DNA of 64,000 nt, taken from Commensalibacter papalotli (ex Servin-Garciduenas et al. 2014). GTDB lineage: Bacteria > Pseudomonadota > Alphaproteobacteria > Acetobacterales > Acetobacteraceae. The position numbers were made by a program, and so were the translations under genes. Every line of letters begins with the position of its first letter. Position 1 is the stretch's first letter. The notes under the pieces were generated by a model, which saw only the letters and a list, made by a program, of their open reading frames with translations, had not been told where the DNA came from and did no database searches. Where the stretch lies: assembly GCF_000527695.1 (NCBI RefSeq), contig NZ_ATSX01000001.1, positions 1,364,001 through 1,428,000 on the forward strand, in the 5' to 3' direction. This document shows positions 54,505-63,128 of the stretch, in pieces.

Positions 54505-57500
54505 TTATTGATTCTTGTCGAACGGAATAAGGTCAAAATAAGGTTTCCCTTGGCGTGCAAAAGAAGGACTATAAAAAGGATCATTATCAAGTAATTTTCC
54601 CCATCTTTTCCGCATTACTTTCACTTCCTTTTCAAATCTATCTAATTTTTCCTTGGTATCATCTAACCCTCTACTGAGAGATTCATGGTGTTCAGCAACA
54701 AAATCTGGCGTGATAATGATTTTATATCCCAACTGCGTAATTTTTAAACATAAATCAATATCATTAAAAGCAACCTTCAATGTTTTAGCATCAAACCCAC
54801 CAACTTCTTCAAATACCTTTCGAGGAACCAACATACATGCTGCTGTAACAGCTGATACTTGATGAGGAAGCCATGCACGAGCACCATACCCAGGGTAAAA
54901 CTCTGATTCATGCGAAAAAGCATGACCTGCCACACCCATCCAACCTAAAACAACCCCACAATGTTGGATCATTCTATTTTGATATAAAAATTTTCCACCA
55001 ACAGCACCAACATTAGCGTCAATGACCATTTCTCCAAGCATGGTATCTAACCATAACTCATCCTGTACAAATAAATCATTATTTAAAAAAACAATATAGT
55101 CAGATGATGTTCTTTTTACCGCTAAATTATTAATTTTTGAATAATTAAATGCATACGGATAATTGATAATTTTTACTTTCTCATTTTTAGAGATTTTCTC
55201 TAAATATAAAAGAGTTTCCTGTTCTTTAGAGTTATTGTTAACCAGAACAATTTGTATGTTATGCCGTTTAGTGTACTTTAAAACATGTTCAACACATTTT
55301 TGTGTAAAATGAACCTGATCTTTAAACGGAATAATAATAGCAACAGACTGATTTGGTTCAACAGACGCTGTTATATGATACATACTATGTTTACCATAGC
55401 TATCCACCGTTGCCTTTACATTTAAACGGCTTAAATGATCAGATACAGCTTTAATTCCAGCACCTATAACATAAGGCTTTGTCTCTGTAGATGAGGCTGT
55501 TGAAGTCGCCGTTTTACGCCAATGATACAATATTTCAGGAACATGAACAATTTGATGGGGCTGCACCAGTTCAATACAACGCAAAAGAAAATCATGATCT
55601 TGTGCACCATTATATTGTGTATCTAAATAACCAACTTGCTGAACCAAAGTTCGACGAACCATTGTTAAATGGTTTATATAGTTACAACCTAATAAATATC
55701 GATAGTTCCATTCTGGTTTGAACATAGGATCTGATATAATCCCATCATCATCGATCTTATCTTCATCAGAATATAAAATATTTACTTGATTATGAGGGTC
55801 GAATGCCAACATTCTTTCTATAGCACAATCAACAAGCACATCATCATGATCAAAAAAAGCAATCCATTCACCTTGTGCTAGATCAAGACAAGCATTCGTT
55901 GCCTCAGATATTCCTCTATTTTTCTCAGCAATAATATATTTAACTCGTGAATCTTTTTTTGCTATTTTTTTAATCTCTGCAACAATAATACTATCCCCTC
56001 CACCATCATCACAAAGAATAAGCTCTATATTTTTATATGTCTGATTTAACACAGAGTAAACAGCTGCTTGGAAGTCCTTTAAAACTGGTCGATACACAGG
56101 ACATACAACAGAAACTAACGGTCTTACTTTAAGTGACGTAGTCTTAATTTTTTTGTGCAACTCTAAATGATGTTGATAAAACCAAGACGCATAGTTCAAA
56201 ACAGTTCCACCGTCATAAGGGAGAACTTCTTCTACATTTCTTAAAGCATGTTGTATTGCTTCAGTTAGAATATTATCCTTTATTTTTATTTTCTCTAGGT
56301 GACGATCTATATCTTTGATCTTATTAGCAACAGAAACTATTTTGTCAATTTGATCATTCAGCGCAACACCAAATAAAGCAGGACTACCTGGTAGTTCAAT
56401 CATTTCAGGTAATAAATAAAAACGATAAACTTTATCAGTTCCATCTCTTAACTCTGTAGGGATAGAATATGAAAACCCAGAATATAAATCTATACCATGA
56501 GCATCATATACATCTTTCCGAGGTTCATCGGCCAATACACTTGCGATCGGGCGATGACCTAAACAAATAAGAACATGACACTTTGTTTCAAAATTTGCGT
56601 AACTACAATCTCGTGCAATTGACACCCATCCCCTAAGATTACCATTAATAGGATCATCAACATGCCCAATAACCCGAGGTTGAAATGCTATTTCAAAAGG
56701 ATGTTCTTTAACTTTTTTCCCATTTACATAAAATTTAATATAATAATCATGTTGATCACGAATCATTATGATATGTTTCTGACCATCAAGGTAATGCGTT
56801 GGTAACTTATAAGAAAAACCTACGAACTCTTTATTTATTTTAGATTTTTTAACATCTGAGCGAGATTTATTACATTGTAAAGAGCCAACCAACTTCCTAT
56901 CAATATAAATAGACAAATTAACAGGCTCATCTACCAATACATCACAAGCCCATCCTTTTATTTCATTCGCATTAACTTCATCTAAAAAACATAATATATT
57001 AGATGAAATTTGAACTGGACCATCATAAGTAGATGGAATAGCTGAAAGAGGTTTATAATTTTGACCTAGTTGAGATAACTTGTCCCAAACTTTCTGTGCG
57101 GCATCATATGCTGTATAATCAAGGATATCATTTTGATCATAATCTTGAAAAATACTCCATTCTCTTACACTTCCCCCAGGCTGTTTTCTTGCAATACGCC
57201 GTTGCCAATGCTCTCTGCTACGAATAATATAATGATGAATACGCCATTTAGCCTGCAAAATAGCATTCGATGCCACAATCCCATCAGATGACCATTGAAT
57301 AATTTTATTATCTAAATTAACAATAGGCTCTCCTACATCTACAAAATGAGGATTAACAACTTTTTTTGCAAAAGCTGTCTTGAAAAACATTTTAACATGT
57401 CTGTTAATGTTTTCCGTATCCGCTCCTCTTAAAGTATACGCTTCAAGAACTAAACGTTCCTTAGAATCCTCCAAATTAGAAGAACCAAAAGTCATCCAGT

Positions 57501-57873
57501 TTAATGCAAAACCTTTAGAGCCCGACATTTGATTCAAAAGGTCATTTAAATTCTCATCTTTAGGAGGAATTAGAAATTCATCAGCATCTAAAAAACACAT
57601 CCATTCCGCAGAGTCACGATATTTTTTTATTGCATGAGTGTATGCTGCACCTTGTTTTGTAAGACCTTTAATAGGATGCATACCATCTTTCCATAAGACG
57701 TAATCTACAGGAAAATATCGACTGGCATATTTTATTATTTCAGATGTACGATCTGTTGATTCATTGTCATAAATAACAATTTTTTCAAAACCAATTAGAG
57801 CGTGATGACATATCCATTCAAGGATGTCATTTTCTTCATTTTTAACAATAAGAACTAGGAGACTTTGAAACAT
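54505..57873 (-). CDS. triple-domain glycosyltransferase (GT2-like fusion)
   Basis: A 1122-residue protein with no signal peptide. Residues 1-290 form a GT92/Glyco_tranf_2_4-like domain (LLVLIVKNEENDILEWI, FLDADEFLIPP). Residues 300-520 hold two copies of a beta-rich module with GWACD/GWVSI, SRSDV/PRKDV and GFSYKLP/GFSYSIP signatures. A GT2 domain starts near 583 (LVSVVCPVYRPVLKDFQAAV, FFDHDDVL), and a second GT2 near 843 (VAIIIPFKDQVHFTQKCVEHV, FLNNDLFVQDELW, GGFDAKTLKVAFNDIDLCLKI). It likely assembles several linkages of a surface glycan. It is unlinked to other glycan genes here. Confidence 0.87.
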   Translation of the reverse strand: MFQSLLVLIVKNEENDILEWICHHALIGFEKIVIYDNESTDRTSEIIKYASRYFPVDYVLWKDGMHPIKGLTKQGAAYTHAIKKYRDSAEWMCFLDADEFLIPPKDENLNDLLNQMSGSKGFALNWMTFGSSNLEDSKERLVLEAYTLRGADTENINRHVKMFFKTAFAKKVVNPHFVDVGEPIVNLDNKIIQWSSDGIVASNAILQAKWRIHHYIIRSREHWQRRIARKQPGGSVREWSIFQDYDQNDILDYTAYDAAQKVWDKLSQLGQNYKPLSAIPSTYDGPVQISSNILCFLDEVNANEIKGWACDVLVDEPVNLSIYIDRKLVGSLQCNKSRSDVKKSKINKEFVGFSYKLPTHYLDGQKHIIMIRDQHDYYIKFYVNGKKVKEHPFEIAFQPRVIGHVDDPINGNLRGWVSIARDCSYANFETKCHVLICLGHRPIASVLADEPRKDVYDAHGIDLYSGFSYSIPTELRDGTDKVYRFYLLPEMIELPGSPALFGVALNDQIDKIVSVANKIKDIDRHLEKIKIKDNILTEAIQHALRNVEEVLPYDGGTVLNYASWFYQHHLELHKKIKTTSLKVRPLVSVVCPVYRPVLKDFQAAVYSVLNQTYKNIELILCDDGGGDSIIVAEIKKIAKKDSRVKYIIAEKNRGISEATNACLDLAQGEWIAFFDHDDVLVDCAIERMLAFDPHNQVNILYSDEDKIDDDGIISDPMFKPEWNYRYLLGCNYINHLTMVRRTLVQQVGYLDTQYNGAQDHDFLLRCIELVQPHQIVHVPEILYHWRKTATSTASSTETKPYVIGAGIKAVSDHLSRLNVKATVDSYGKHSMYHITASVEPNQSVAIIIPFKDQVHFTQKCVEHVLKYTKRHNIQIVLVNNNSKEQETLLYLEKISKNEKVKIINYPYAFNYSKINNLAVKRTSSDYIVFLNNDLFVQDELWLDTMLGEMVIDANVGAVGGKFLYQNRMIQHCGVVLGWMGVAGHAFSHESEFYPGYGARAWLPHQVSAVTAACMLVPRKVFEEVGGFDAKTLKVAFNDIDLCLKITQLGYKIIITPDFVAEHHESLSRGLDDTKEKLDRFEKEVKVMRKRWGKLLDNDPFYSPSFARQGKPYFDLIPFDKNQ

Positions 57874-58140
57874 CAGAATTTTATCACAAACAGCTATTAG
57901 ATAAGCGAATATAACTTTATACTAGGCCAATTTAGTAACATACTTTTGAAATTAAACCAAAACTAATCGTTAATAAACTTAATCAATACTCTTTTTTTCA
58001 TTTACTTTTCCCACCAATCACTATAGTCACTTTAATGTTTAATACATATATCCTTTTTCACCAAGAACTGTTTCAATAACCAATTATAACTTATTCGTGT
58101 TTAATTAAACACTGGAAAGCGCTTTAAAAATTTTAGATTA

Positions 58141-58524
58141 TTATTTCCTTAAAGGATCTAATAATTTTATTTCAGATAATTTTTGTTGATTAGCCACATC
58201 CCACATCACAATACGATCTGGTAAACCTCCCCCACTAAGAGATATTACCATCATTTGATCTGATTGTCGAAAGATTTGGGTAATATGCGTTCCATTCGGT
58301 TCTTGTAAAACACTTACAGGGCGCATCACCGAAGCGGGTACAGATGATGTCGGTATTGTCGACATTACAGTTGCTGGATGATCATTTTTATGAATAAGTC
58401 GACTGACAATAACGAAAATTAAAACTGTTGTTGCCACAACAATTAAAACCCCTAGAAAAATAACTAACGCTAACATTCCTTTATTTTTTTGTGTTAAAGG
58501 TTCTGTTGTCTGTTCTGGCAGCAT
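58141..58524 (-). CDS. DUF6476 family membrane protein
   Basis: About 127 residues with a single transmembrane helix (GMLALVIFLGVLIVVATTVLIFVIVSRL) and a C-terminal periplasmic beta domain ending VISLSGGGLPDRIVMWDVANQQKLSEIKL. This matches DUF6476, a short family that lies beside rluD in many alphaproteobacteria. The ATG at 58524 is preferred over GTG 58533 because AGTGAAG precedes it. It is divergent from rluD with 27 bases between starts. Function unknown. Confidence 0.82.
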   Translation of the reverse strand: MLPEQTTEPLTQKNKGMLALVIFLGVLIVVATTVLIFVIVSRLIHKNDHPATVMSTIPTSSVPASVMRPVSVLQEPNGTHITQIFRQSDQMMVISLSGGGLPDRIVMWDVANQQKLSEIKLLDPLRK

Positions 58525-58551
58525 ATTCTTCACTTTTTTGGAACTTTCTTT

Positions 58552-59541
58552 ATGTCTGATACAAATAATAAAACTGAGTCTTCTTTTGTAGCCCTAGTTG
58601 CAAGAGAAAACAATAATATCCGTCTTGATCGTTTCCTTGCTCAAACTTACCATGACTATTCTAGATCTCGCCTTAAATCGCTAATAGAGCAAGGACTGTG
58701 CCAACGCAATCATTTAATAGTACGTGATCCATCAACTTCAGTCAAAGAAAACGATCATATAGAATTACACATTCCTCAAGCTAAACCTTACGCTCTAGAA
58801 GCCCAAAAAATTGATTTAGACATTTTATACGAAGATCACGATTTAATTGTTGTTAACAAATCCGCAGGCCTAGTCGTCCATCCTGCACCAGGCAATGAAG
58901 ATGGAACCCTAGTTAACGCGCTTTTAGCACATTGTGGAGATACCCTTACAGGAATTGGTGGGGAAAAACGTCCAGGTATTGTGCATAGGTTGGACAAAGA
59001 TACTTCAGGGATTATTGTCGTTGCCAAAACAGAGCAAGCTTTAACTAAATTATCAGAAGATTTCGCCAACAGAAATATTGACCGTTTATATCTTGCTTTG
59101 TGTTGGGGGATCTTAAGCCCCACCAAAGGCAGTATTGAAGGAAATATCGGCCGAGATCCATATGATCGCAAAAGAATGGCCGTGGTTAAAAGAGGTGGAA
59201 AATTTGCCAGAACACATTATAAAACCCTTCAACTCATTAATCCTGCTATCAGTTTAATCCAATGTAAACTCGACACAGGGCGGACTCATCAGATACGTGT
59301 TCACCTTTCAAAAGAAGGCCACCCTTTAATCGGTGATCCTGTTTATTTAAAACGCGTTCCAACGATATCTAAACAGCTTTCGGATGAACAAAGAAATATT
59401 ACGTTGGACTTTCCTCGACAAGCTCTACATGCAACCTTTTTAGGATTTTCCCATCCTATCACAGGGAAATATTTACAATTTGAAACCGAGTTACCTAAAG
59501 ATATGCAAGATTTAATTAAAAATATAATTGTCAATATATAA
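58552..59541 (+). CDS. rluD: 23S rRNA pseudouridine synthase RluD
   Basis: A 329-residue RluA-family enzyme. An S4 RNA-binding domain is at the N-terminus (IRLDRFLAQTYHDYSRSRLKSLIEQGLC), followed by the catalytic domain with VVNKSAGLVVHPAPGNEDGTLVNALL and HRLDKDTSGIIVVAKT carrying the catalytic Asp. RluD modifies U1911, U1915 and U1917 of 23S rRNA helix 69. It is followed 447 bases later by rpoH, a common alphaproteobacterial order. Confidence 0.92.
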   Translation: MSDTNNKTESSFVALVARENNNIRLDRFLAQTYHDYSRSRLKSLIEQGLCQRNHLIVRDPSTSVKENDHIELHIPQAKPYALEAQKIDLDILYEDHDLIVVNKSAGLVVHPAPGNEDGTLVNALLAHCGDTLTGIGGEKRPGIVHRLDKDTSGIIVVAKTEQALTKLSEDFANRNIDRLYLALCWGILSPTKGSIEGNIGRDPYDRKRMAVVKRGGKFARTHYKTLQLINPAISLIQCKLDTGRTHQIRVHLSKEGHPLIGDPVYLKRVPTISKQLSDEQRNITLDFPRQALHATFLGFSHPITGKYLQFETELPKDMQDLIKNIIVNI

Positions 59542-59833
59542 AAATTCACAATTGAAAAAATTCATATTCCTTTTACATCTTATTTAATACCTAAATTCAA
59601 CACGATATGACGATTCGTTCCATAGCGAATCGATTTAACACTTCGAATTCGTTATAAAACCCTTTAAAAATATTAATTTTTTTCGTTAATTTTTTATTAA
59701 CAAAAACTTTACTTTATGCCATAAGCATATTTAAAATCTAACCTTACAGGGTGCAATTTATTAACAATCAATTTTATTGCATATTTAAATCGTTTTTCTC
59801 GATGAAAAGGCAACAAAAAAAGATGTTATTTTT

Positions 59834-59862
59834 TTGACAGGACCATTTTGGTCTGATATTAA
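59834..59862 (+). promoter_or_regulatory. sigma-70 promoter of rpoH
   Basis: A perfect -35 TTGACA at 59834-59839, a 17-bp spacer and a -10 TATTAA at 59857-59862 (four of six matches). Transcription would begin near 59869. A small hairpin (GACCA/TGGTC) lies in the spacer. Confidence 0.65.
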
Positions 59863-59867
59863 ATAAT

Positions 59868-59890
59868 TGTTAGGTAACAATCACCTAGCA
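59868..59890 (+). promoter_or_regulatory. hairpin at the predicted 5' end of the rpoH leader
   Basis: TGTTAGGT (59868-59875) pairs with ACCTAGCA (59883-59890) through 8 positions including one T-G pair, with a 7-nt loop. It would fold at the very 5' end of the rpoH transcript and could affect stability. Evidence for thermosensing is lacking. Confidence 0.3.
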
Positions 59891-59988
59891 ACATAAAAGC
59901 AGCAAATAAAGCTGTATTATAAATAAGTATAAAGATCTACAAATCTATTTTGCAATAGCAGAATACAATATCATAAGGAGCATATGTT

Positions 59989-60897
59989 ATGGTGTCGTCA
60001 ATGTTAAAAATAAGTCCAGATACTAATCTTACTCAATATATGCAATATACACGTAAGTTTCCTCTATTAACTCTTGAGGAAGAATACAAATATGCAAAAA
60101 AATGGAAAGATGAAGGCGATATAGAAGCTGCACATCGTTTAGTTTCTGCTCATCTAAGATTAGTAATCAAAATTGCTGCTGGTTATAAAGGTTATGGTCT
60201 ACCTTTGAACGAGTTGATCAGCGAAGGAAATATTGGGATGTTACAAGCAATACAACGCTTTGATCCTGAAAGAGGTTTTCGCTTTACAACTTACGCAATT
60301 TGGTGGATTAAGGCCGCTATACAAGAATACATCTTGCACAGCTGGTCTTTGGTTAAAATTGGCACAACAGCAACTCAAAAGAAGCTTTTCTTTAACCTAC
60401 GTCGCGTTAAAAGTCAGATTAGAGCTTTGGGTGAAAATGATTTAGATCCAGAGCAACTTGAGGCAATTTCCAAAGCATTAGGCGTTGCCAAAGAAGAGGT
60501 TCAAAATATGAATCAACGCTTAAGCGCTCACGATCACAGTCTAAACACACCAATCGGTAATGACAGTGATTATGACGAGTGGCAAAGTATGTTAGTTGAT
60601 GACAGTATCAATCAAGAGGAGAGTTATGCTGAAGAACAAGAACTTTCAAATCGTAGAACACTTTTGCATGAAGCAATGCAATCTTTAAAACCCAGAGAAC
60701 GTGAAATCTTGGTTGAAAGAAGACTAAAAGAAAAACCTGCAACGTTAGAGGAGTTGTCTCAAGTCTATAACATTTCAAGAGAGCGTATCAGACAAATCGA
60801 AGTCAGAGCTTTTGAAAAACTTCAAGAGGTAATACAAGCTTCTACTTTTTTTTCTGATAATAGTAGTAGCCATATCCAAAGACATGCTATTGCTTGA
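59989..60897 (+). CDS. rpoH: heat-shock sigma factor RpoH (sigma-32)
   Basis: A 302-residue group 3 sigma-70 family factor. Region 2 carries RLVSAHLRLVIKIAAGYKGYGLPLNELISEGNIGMLQAIQRFDPERGFRFTTYAIWWIKAAIQEYI; the RpoH box follows as TQKKLFFNLRRVKSQI, which controls FtsH/DnaK-mediated turnover. Region 4 has the helix-turn-helix RRTLLHEAMQSLKPRERE...YNISRERIRQIEVRAFEKL. It directs transcription of chaperones and proteases during heat stress. It has its own strong promoter and terminator. Confidence 0.96.
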   Translation: MVSSMLKISPDTNLTQYMQYTRKFPLLTLEEEYKYAKKWKDEGDIEAAHRLVSAHLRLVIKIAAGYKGYGLPLNELISEGNIGMLQAIQRFDPERGFRFTTYAIWWIKAAIQEYILHSWSLVKIGTTATQKKLFFNLRRVKSQIRALGENDLDPEQLEAISKALGVAKEEVQNMNQRLSAHDHSLNTPIGNDSDYDEWQSMLVDDSINQEESYAEEQELSNRRTLLHEAMQSLKPREREILVERRLKEKPATLEELSQVYNISRERIRQIEVRAFEKLQEVIQASTFFSDNSSSHIQRHAIA

Positions 60898-60937
60898 CTG
60901 TAAACTTCACTTTTTACTTCAGACACTTTTTAATATC

Positions 60938-60971
60938 AGAGGATTATATATAAATATAATCCTCTTTTTTT
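60938..60971 (+). terminator. Rho-independent terminator of rpoH
   Basis: AGAGGATTATA (60938-60948) and TATAATCCTCT (60955-60965) form a perfect 11-bp stem with a 6-nt loop, immediately followed by a run of seven T. It lies 40 bases after the rpoH stop and just before the convergent azlD end, a textbook intrinsic terminator. Confidence 0.9.
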
Positions 60972-60976
60972 GTTAT

Positions 60977-61297
60977 TTAATGTAAGATCATTGGTAAAAA
61001 AAATCGTAAAATTCCTGCTGACCCTATACCGACGACTAATGTTACTAAAAAAGAAAAACGCATCGCGGTAATAATTGTTAAAGTAACCGCGATTAAATCT
61101 GATAATTTTCCTGTTACAAAAATTGGGGCAATCAAAGAGATCATAACGCAACCAGGTAAAATTTCTAACACTCTCGTTAACTTGGGATAATCTTTATTCC
61201 TAAGTAAAAGGTACCCACTAATCCGTGTTAGGTATGTTACAAATCCCATACCAACAATCGTTAAAAACGAATGTTCATTAATCAGATTATTCAGCAT
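60977..61297 (-). CDS. azlD: AzlD-family subunit of a branched-chain amino acid exporter
   Basis: A 106-residue small membrane protein with three to four hydrophobic segments (FLTIVGMGFVTYLTRISGYLLL, VLEILPGCVMISLIAPIFV, ITAMRFSFLVTLVVGIGSAG), the AzlD pattern. It pairs with AzlC to export branched-chain or related amino acids. Its start overlaps azlC's end by 11 bases, so it is translationally coupled. Confidence 0.88.
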   Translation of the reverse strand: MLNNLINEHSFLTIVGMGFVTYLTRISGYLLLRNKDYPKLTRVLEILPGCVMISLIAPIFVTGKLSDLIAVTLTIITAMRFSFLVTLVVGIGSAGILRFFLPMILH

Positions 61298-62045
61298 GTT
61301 TTACCTCAAAAAAACGCGAGGGCATACATAATACCATAAGCAACCCTGTCATTGTTCCTGCGATAACATACCAGGCACCAGGCACCATTAAATGTACAAT
61401 GCAAGCAACTAACAAACTACATATCCATGGAATTCCTCGACGCCATCCATTCCACATACCCCGTAATAGTACAATAAAAACTGCGGGAAAGGCCATATCA
61501 AACCCATATTGGGTTAAATCCCCCAATAATGGTCCCACAAACATTCCTAAGACTGCAGAAACAATCCAAGTTATATAAAAAGAAACAGCAATCGTAATAT
61601 AAAAAGGATAACTAAATGGTTCTCTGTATCCTTCTTCCATCCGACGATAACTATCCTGCAAAGAAAGCGCCCATGTTTCATCGCAAAGCAGAAAGAACGA
61701 TAATAACATTTTACGCACAGGCTGCCTGCGACAAATAGGGATCATTGTTGCTCCCATCAAAATATGACGGCAATTTACCAACAAAGTCATACAAACAATC
61801 AAAAGTAAAGGTGGTATTTGTTGCCACAGGCCAATAGCGACAAACTCAGACCCACCTGCAAAATTTAGCCCGCACATTAAAACCAGTTCTAATAAGCTCA
61901 TCCCTTTAATTTTGGCTTGTGCCCCAAGCATCATTCCAAATGGAATAAAACTGATAATCAAAGGAATAGCTACTTTAAATGCCCTTACGCATTCTTTATA
62001 TGTATGATGTTTTAATTTCTGTTGTGCAACAGAGGAAACTGACAT
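61287..62045 (-). CDS. azlC: AzlC-family permease, branched-chain amino acid exporter
   Basis: A 252-residue membrane protein with about seven hydrophobic segments and AzlC motifs: IPFGMMLGAQAKIKGMSLLELVLMCGLNFAGGSEFVAIGLW near the start and CDETWALSLQD in the middle. It exports amino acids such as valine, leucine or azaleucine with AzlD. AAGGAA precedes its ATG. It lies 90 bases downstream of the LysR gene on the same strand and could be controlled by it. Confidence 0.88.
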   Translation of the reverse strand: MSVSSVAQQKLKHHTYKECVRAFKVAIPLIISFIPFGMMLGAQAKIKGMSLLELVLMCGLNFAGGSEFVAIGLWQQIPPLLLIVCMTLLVNCRHILMGATMIPICRRQPVRKMLLSFFLLCDETWALSLQDSYRRMEEGYREPFSYPFYITIAVSFYITWIVSAVLGMFVGPLLGDLTQYGFDMAFPAVFIVLLRGMWNGWRRGIPWICSLLVACIVHLMVPGAWYVIAGTMTGLLMVLCMPSRFFEVKHAE

Positions 62046-62135
62046 TTCCTTTTCCTATTTTTAAAGTGAAGAAAAATCTTAGTCAGTTAAATTTAAGATG
62101 TAAACCAATTTCCTTTTATTTTAATAGACCTAACA

Positions 62136-63035
62136 TTAATTTCCCCCATTCTGCCACATAACTTGGCGTAACCATTGTTGCCTGGGATCTTTATGATTGC
62201 GTTCATGCCACGCCATAATCTTGGTATATCCTTTTACTTCGATCGGGGGATCAATTAATATAATATTTTTGAAATTCTTAACAACCCGCTCTGGCGCCAC
62301 AGCGATAAAATCGCTTTTTTCCAAAACACATGGCAATAATAAAAAACTGGTAACCGATAAAGCAACCTTTCGACTTAATCCTAATTGTTTTAATGCTTCA
62401 TCCGTAACCCCGCAAAATTGTCCCCCATGATGAGAGACCAATACATGCTCATAAGCACAAAAATTTTCTAAACTTATTTTGCCCAAGCTTACCAAAGGAT
62501 GATCTTTTCTCATAACACAAACATAACGCTCTTGATACAAAACACGTTGGTATAAAAAATCAGATATATTTTCTGGAGACGTTAAAAGCACATCCAACTC
62601 TCCGCGCTCAAGCATTAACTGTACATCAAGTTGATGATAAGAAAGGAAAGCCACATTCACATGAGGCGCTTGTTGTTTTAAAGCCATAACAAAAGGAACT
62701 CCTGTAACCAGCATATCATTATCATTGGCGGCAATATTAAACGTCATTTCCAGATCAACAGGATTAAACTGTGGTGGTTGCATTAACATATGAATATCTG
62801 ATAAAATTTTCTTGATAGGCTCTGCCAAACTTAACGCACGATCCGTCGGCACCACTCCATGTGGCGCACGAATAAATAATGGATCCTTGAATTGCTCTCT
62901 TAATCGGCCTAACATAATACTGACCGCAGGTTGTGTAAGAGATAATGTCCTGGCTGCACGTGTGACATTACGCTCATCCAGCAACGCGTTCATAACTTTA
63001 AGCAAATTAAAATCCAAAGAACTGATATTATCCAT
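62136..63035 (-). CDS. LysR-family transcriptional regulator
   Basis: A 299-residue LysR regulator. The N-terminal winged HTH (LDFNLLKVMNALLDERNVTRAARTLSLTQPAVSIMLGRLREQFKDPLFIR) is followed by the co-inducer domain (MTFNIAANDNDMLVTGVPF..., GELDVLLTSPENI, DHPLVSLGKISLENF). LysR proteins of this NodD/LinR-like type bind near divergent promoters. It is divergent from the flavin oxidoreductase gene at 63129 and upstream of azlCD, so either set may be its target. Confidence 0.92.
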   Translation of the reverse strand: MDNISSLDFNLLKVMNALLDERNVTRAARTLSLTQPAVSIMLGRLREQFKDPLFIRAPHGVVPTDRALSLAEPIKKILSDIHMLMQPPQFNPVDLEMTFNIAANDNDMLVTGVPFVMALKQQAPHVNVAFLSYHQLDVQLMLERGELDVLLTSPENISDFLYQRVLYQERYVCVMRKDHPLVSLGKISLENFCAYEHVLVSHHGGQFCGVTDEALKQLGLSRKVALSVTSFLLLPCVLEKSDFIAVAPERVVKNFKNIILIDPPIEVKGYTKIMAWHERNHKDPRQQWLRQVMWQNGGN

Positions 63036-63050
63036 TTTTATAATCTTTAT

Positions 63051-63072
63051 ATAAATTATTAATTATATTTAT
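63051..63072. promoter_or_regulatory. inverted repeat in the LysR/flavin oxidoreductase divergent region
   Basis: ATAAAT (63051-63056) and ATTTAT (63067-63072) are inverted around a 10-nt spacer, compatible with the T-N11-A pattern of LysR boxes. The region is so AT-rich that chance repeats are expected. Confidence 0.25.
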
Positions 63073-63128
63073 ATCTAATTTATTCCTATGATGAAAACAA
63101 TCAATCATTCTTAGATAAAGAGATTCAA

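Larger units (their letters stand above)
59542..59988 (+). other. 447-nt region holding the rpoH promoter and leader
   Basis: No open frame. The first 290 bases are AT-rich spacer after rluD. The promoter at 59834-59862 and a probable 5' leader of about 120 bases with a hairpin (59868-59890) occupy the rest. AAGGAG at 59975-59980 is the rpoH ribosome binding site, eight bases before its ATG. Confidence 0.7.
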
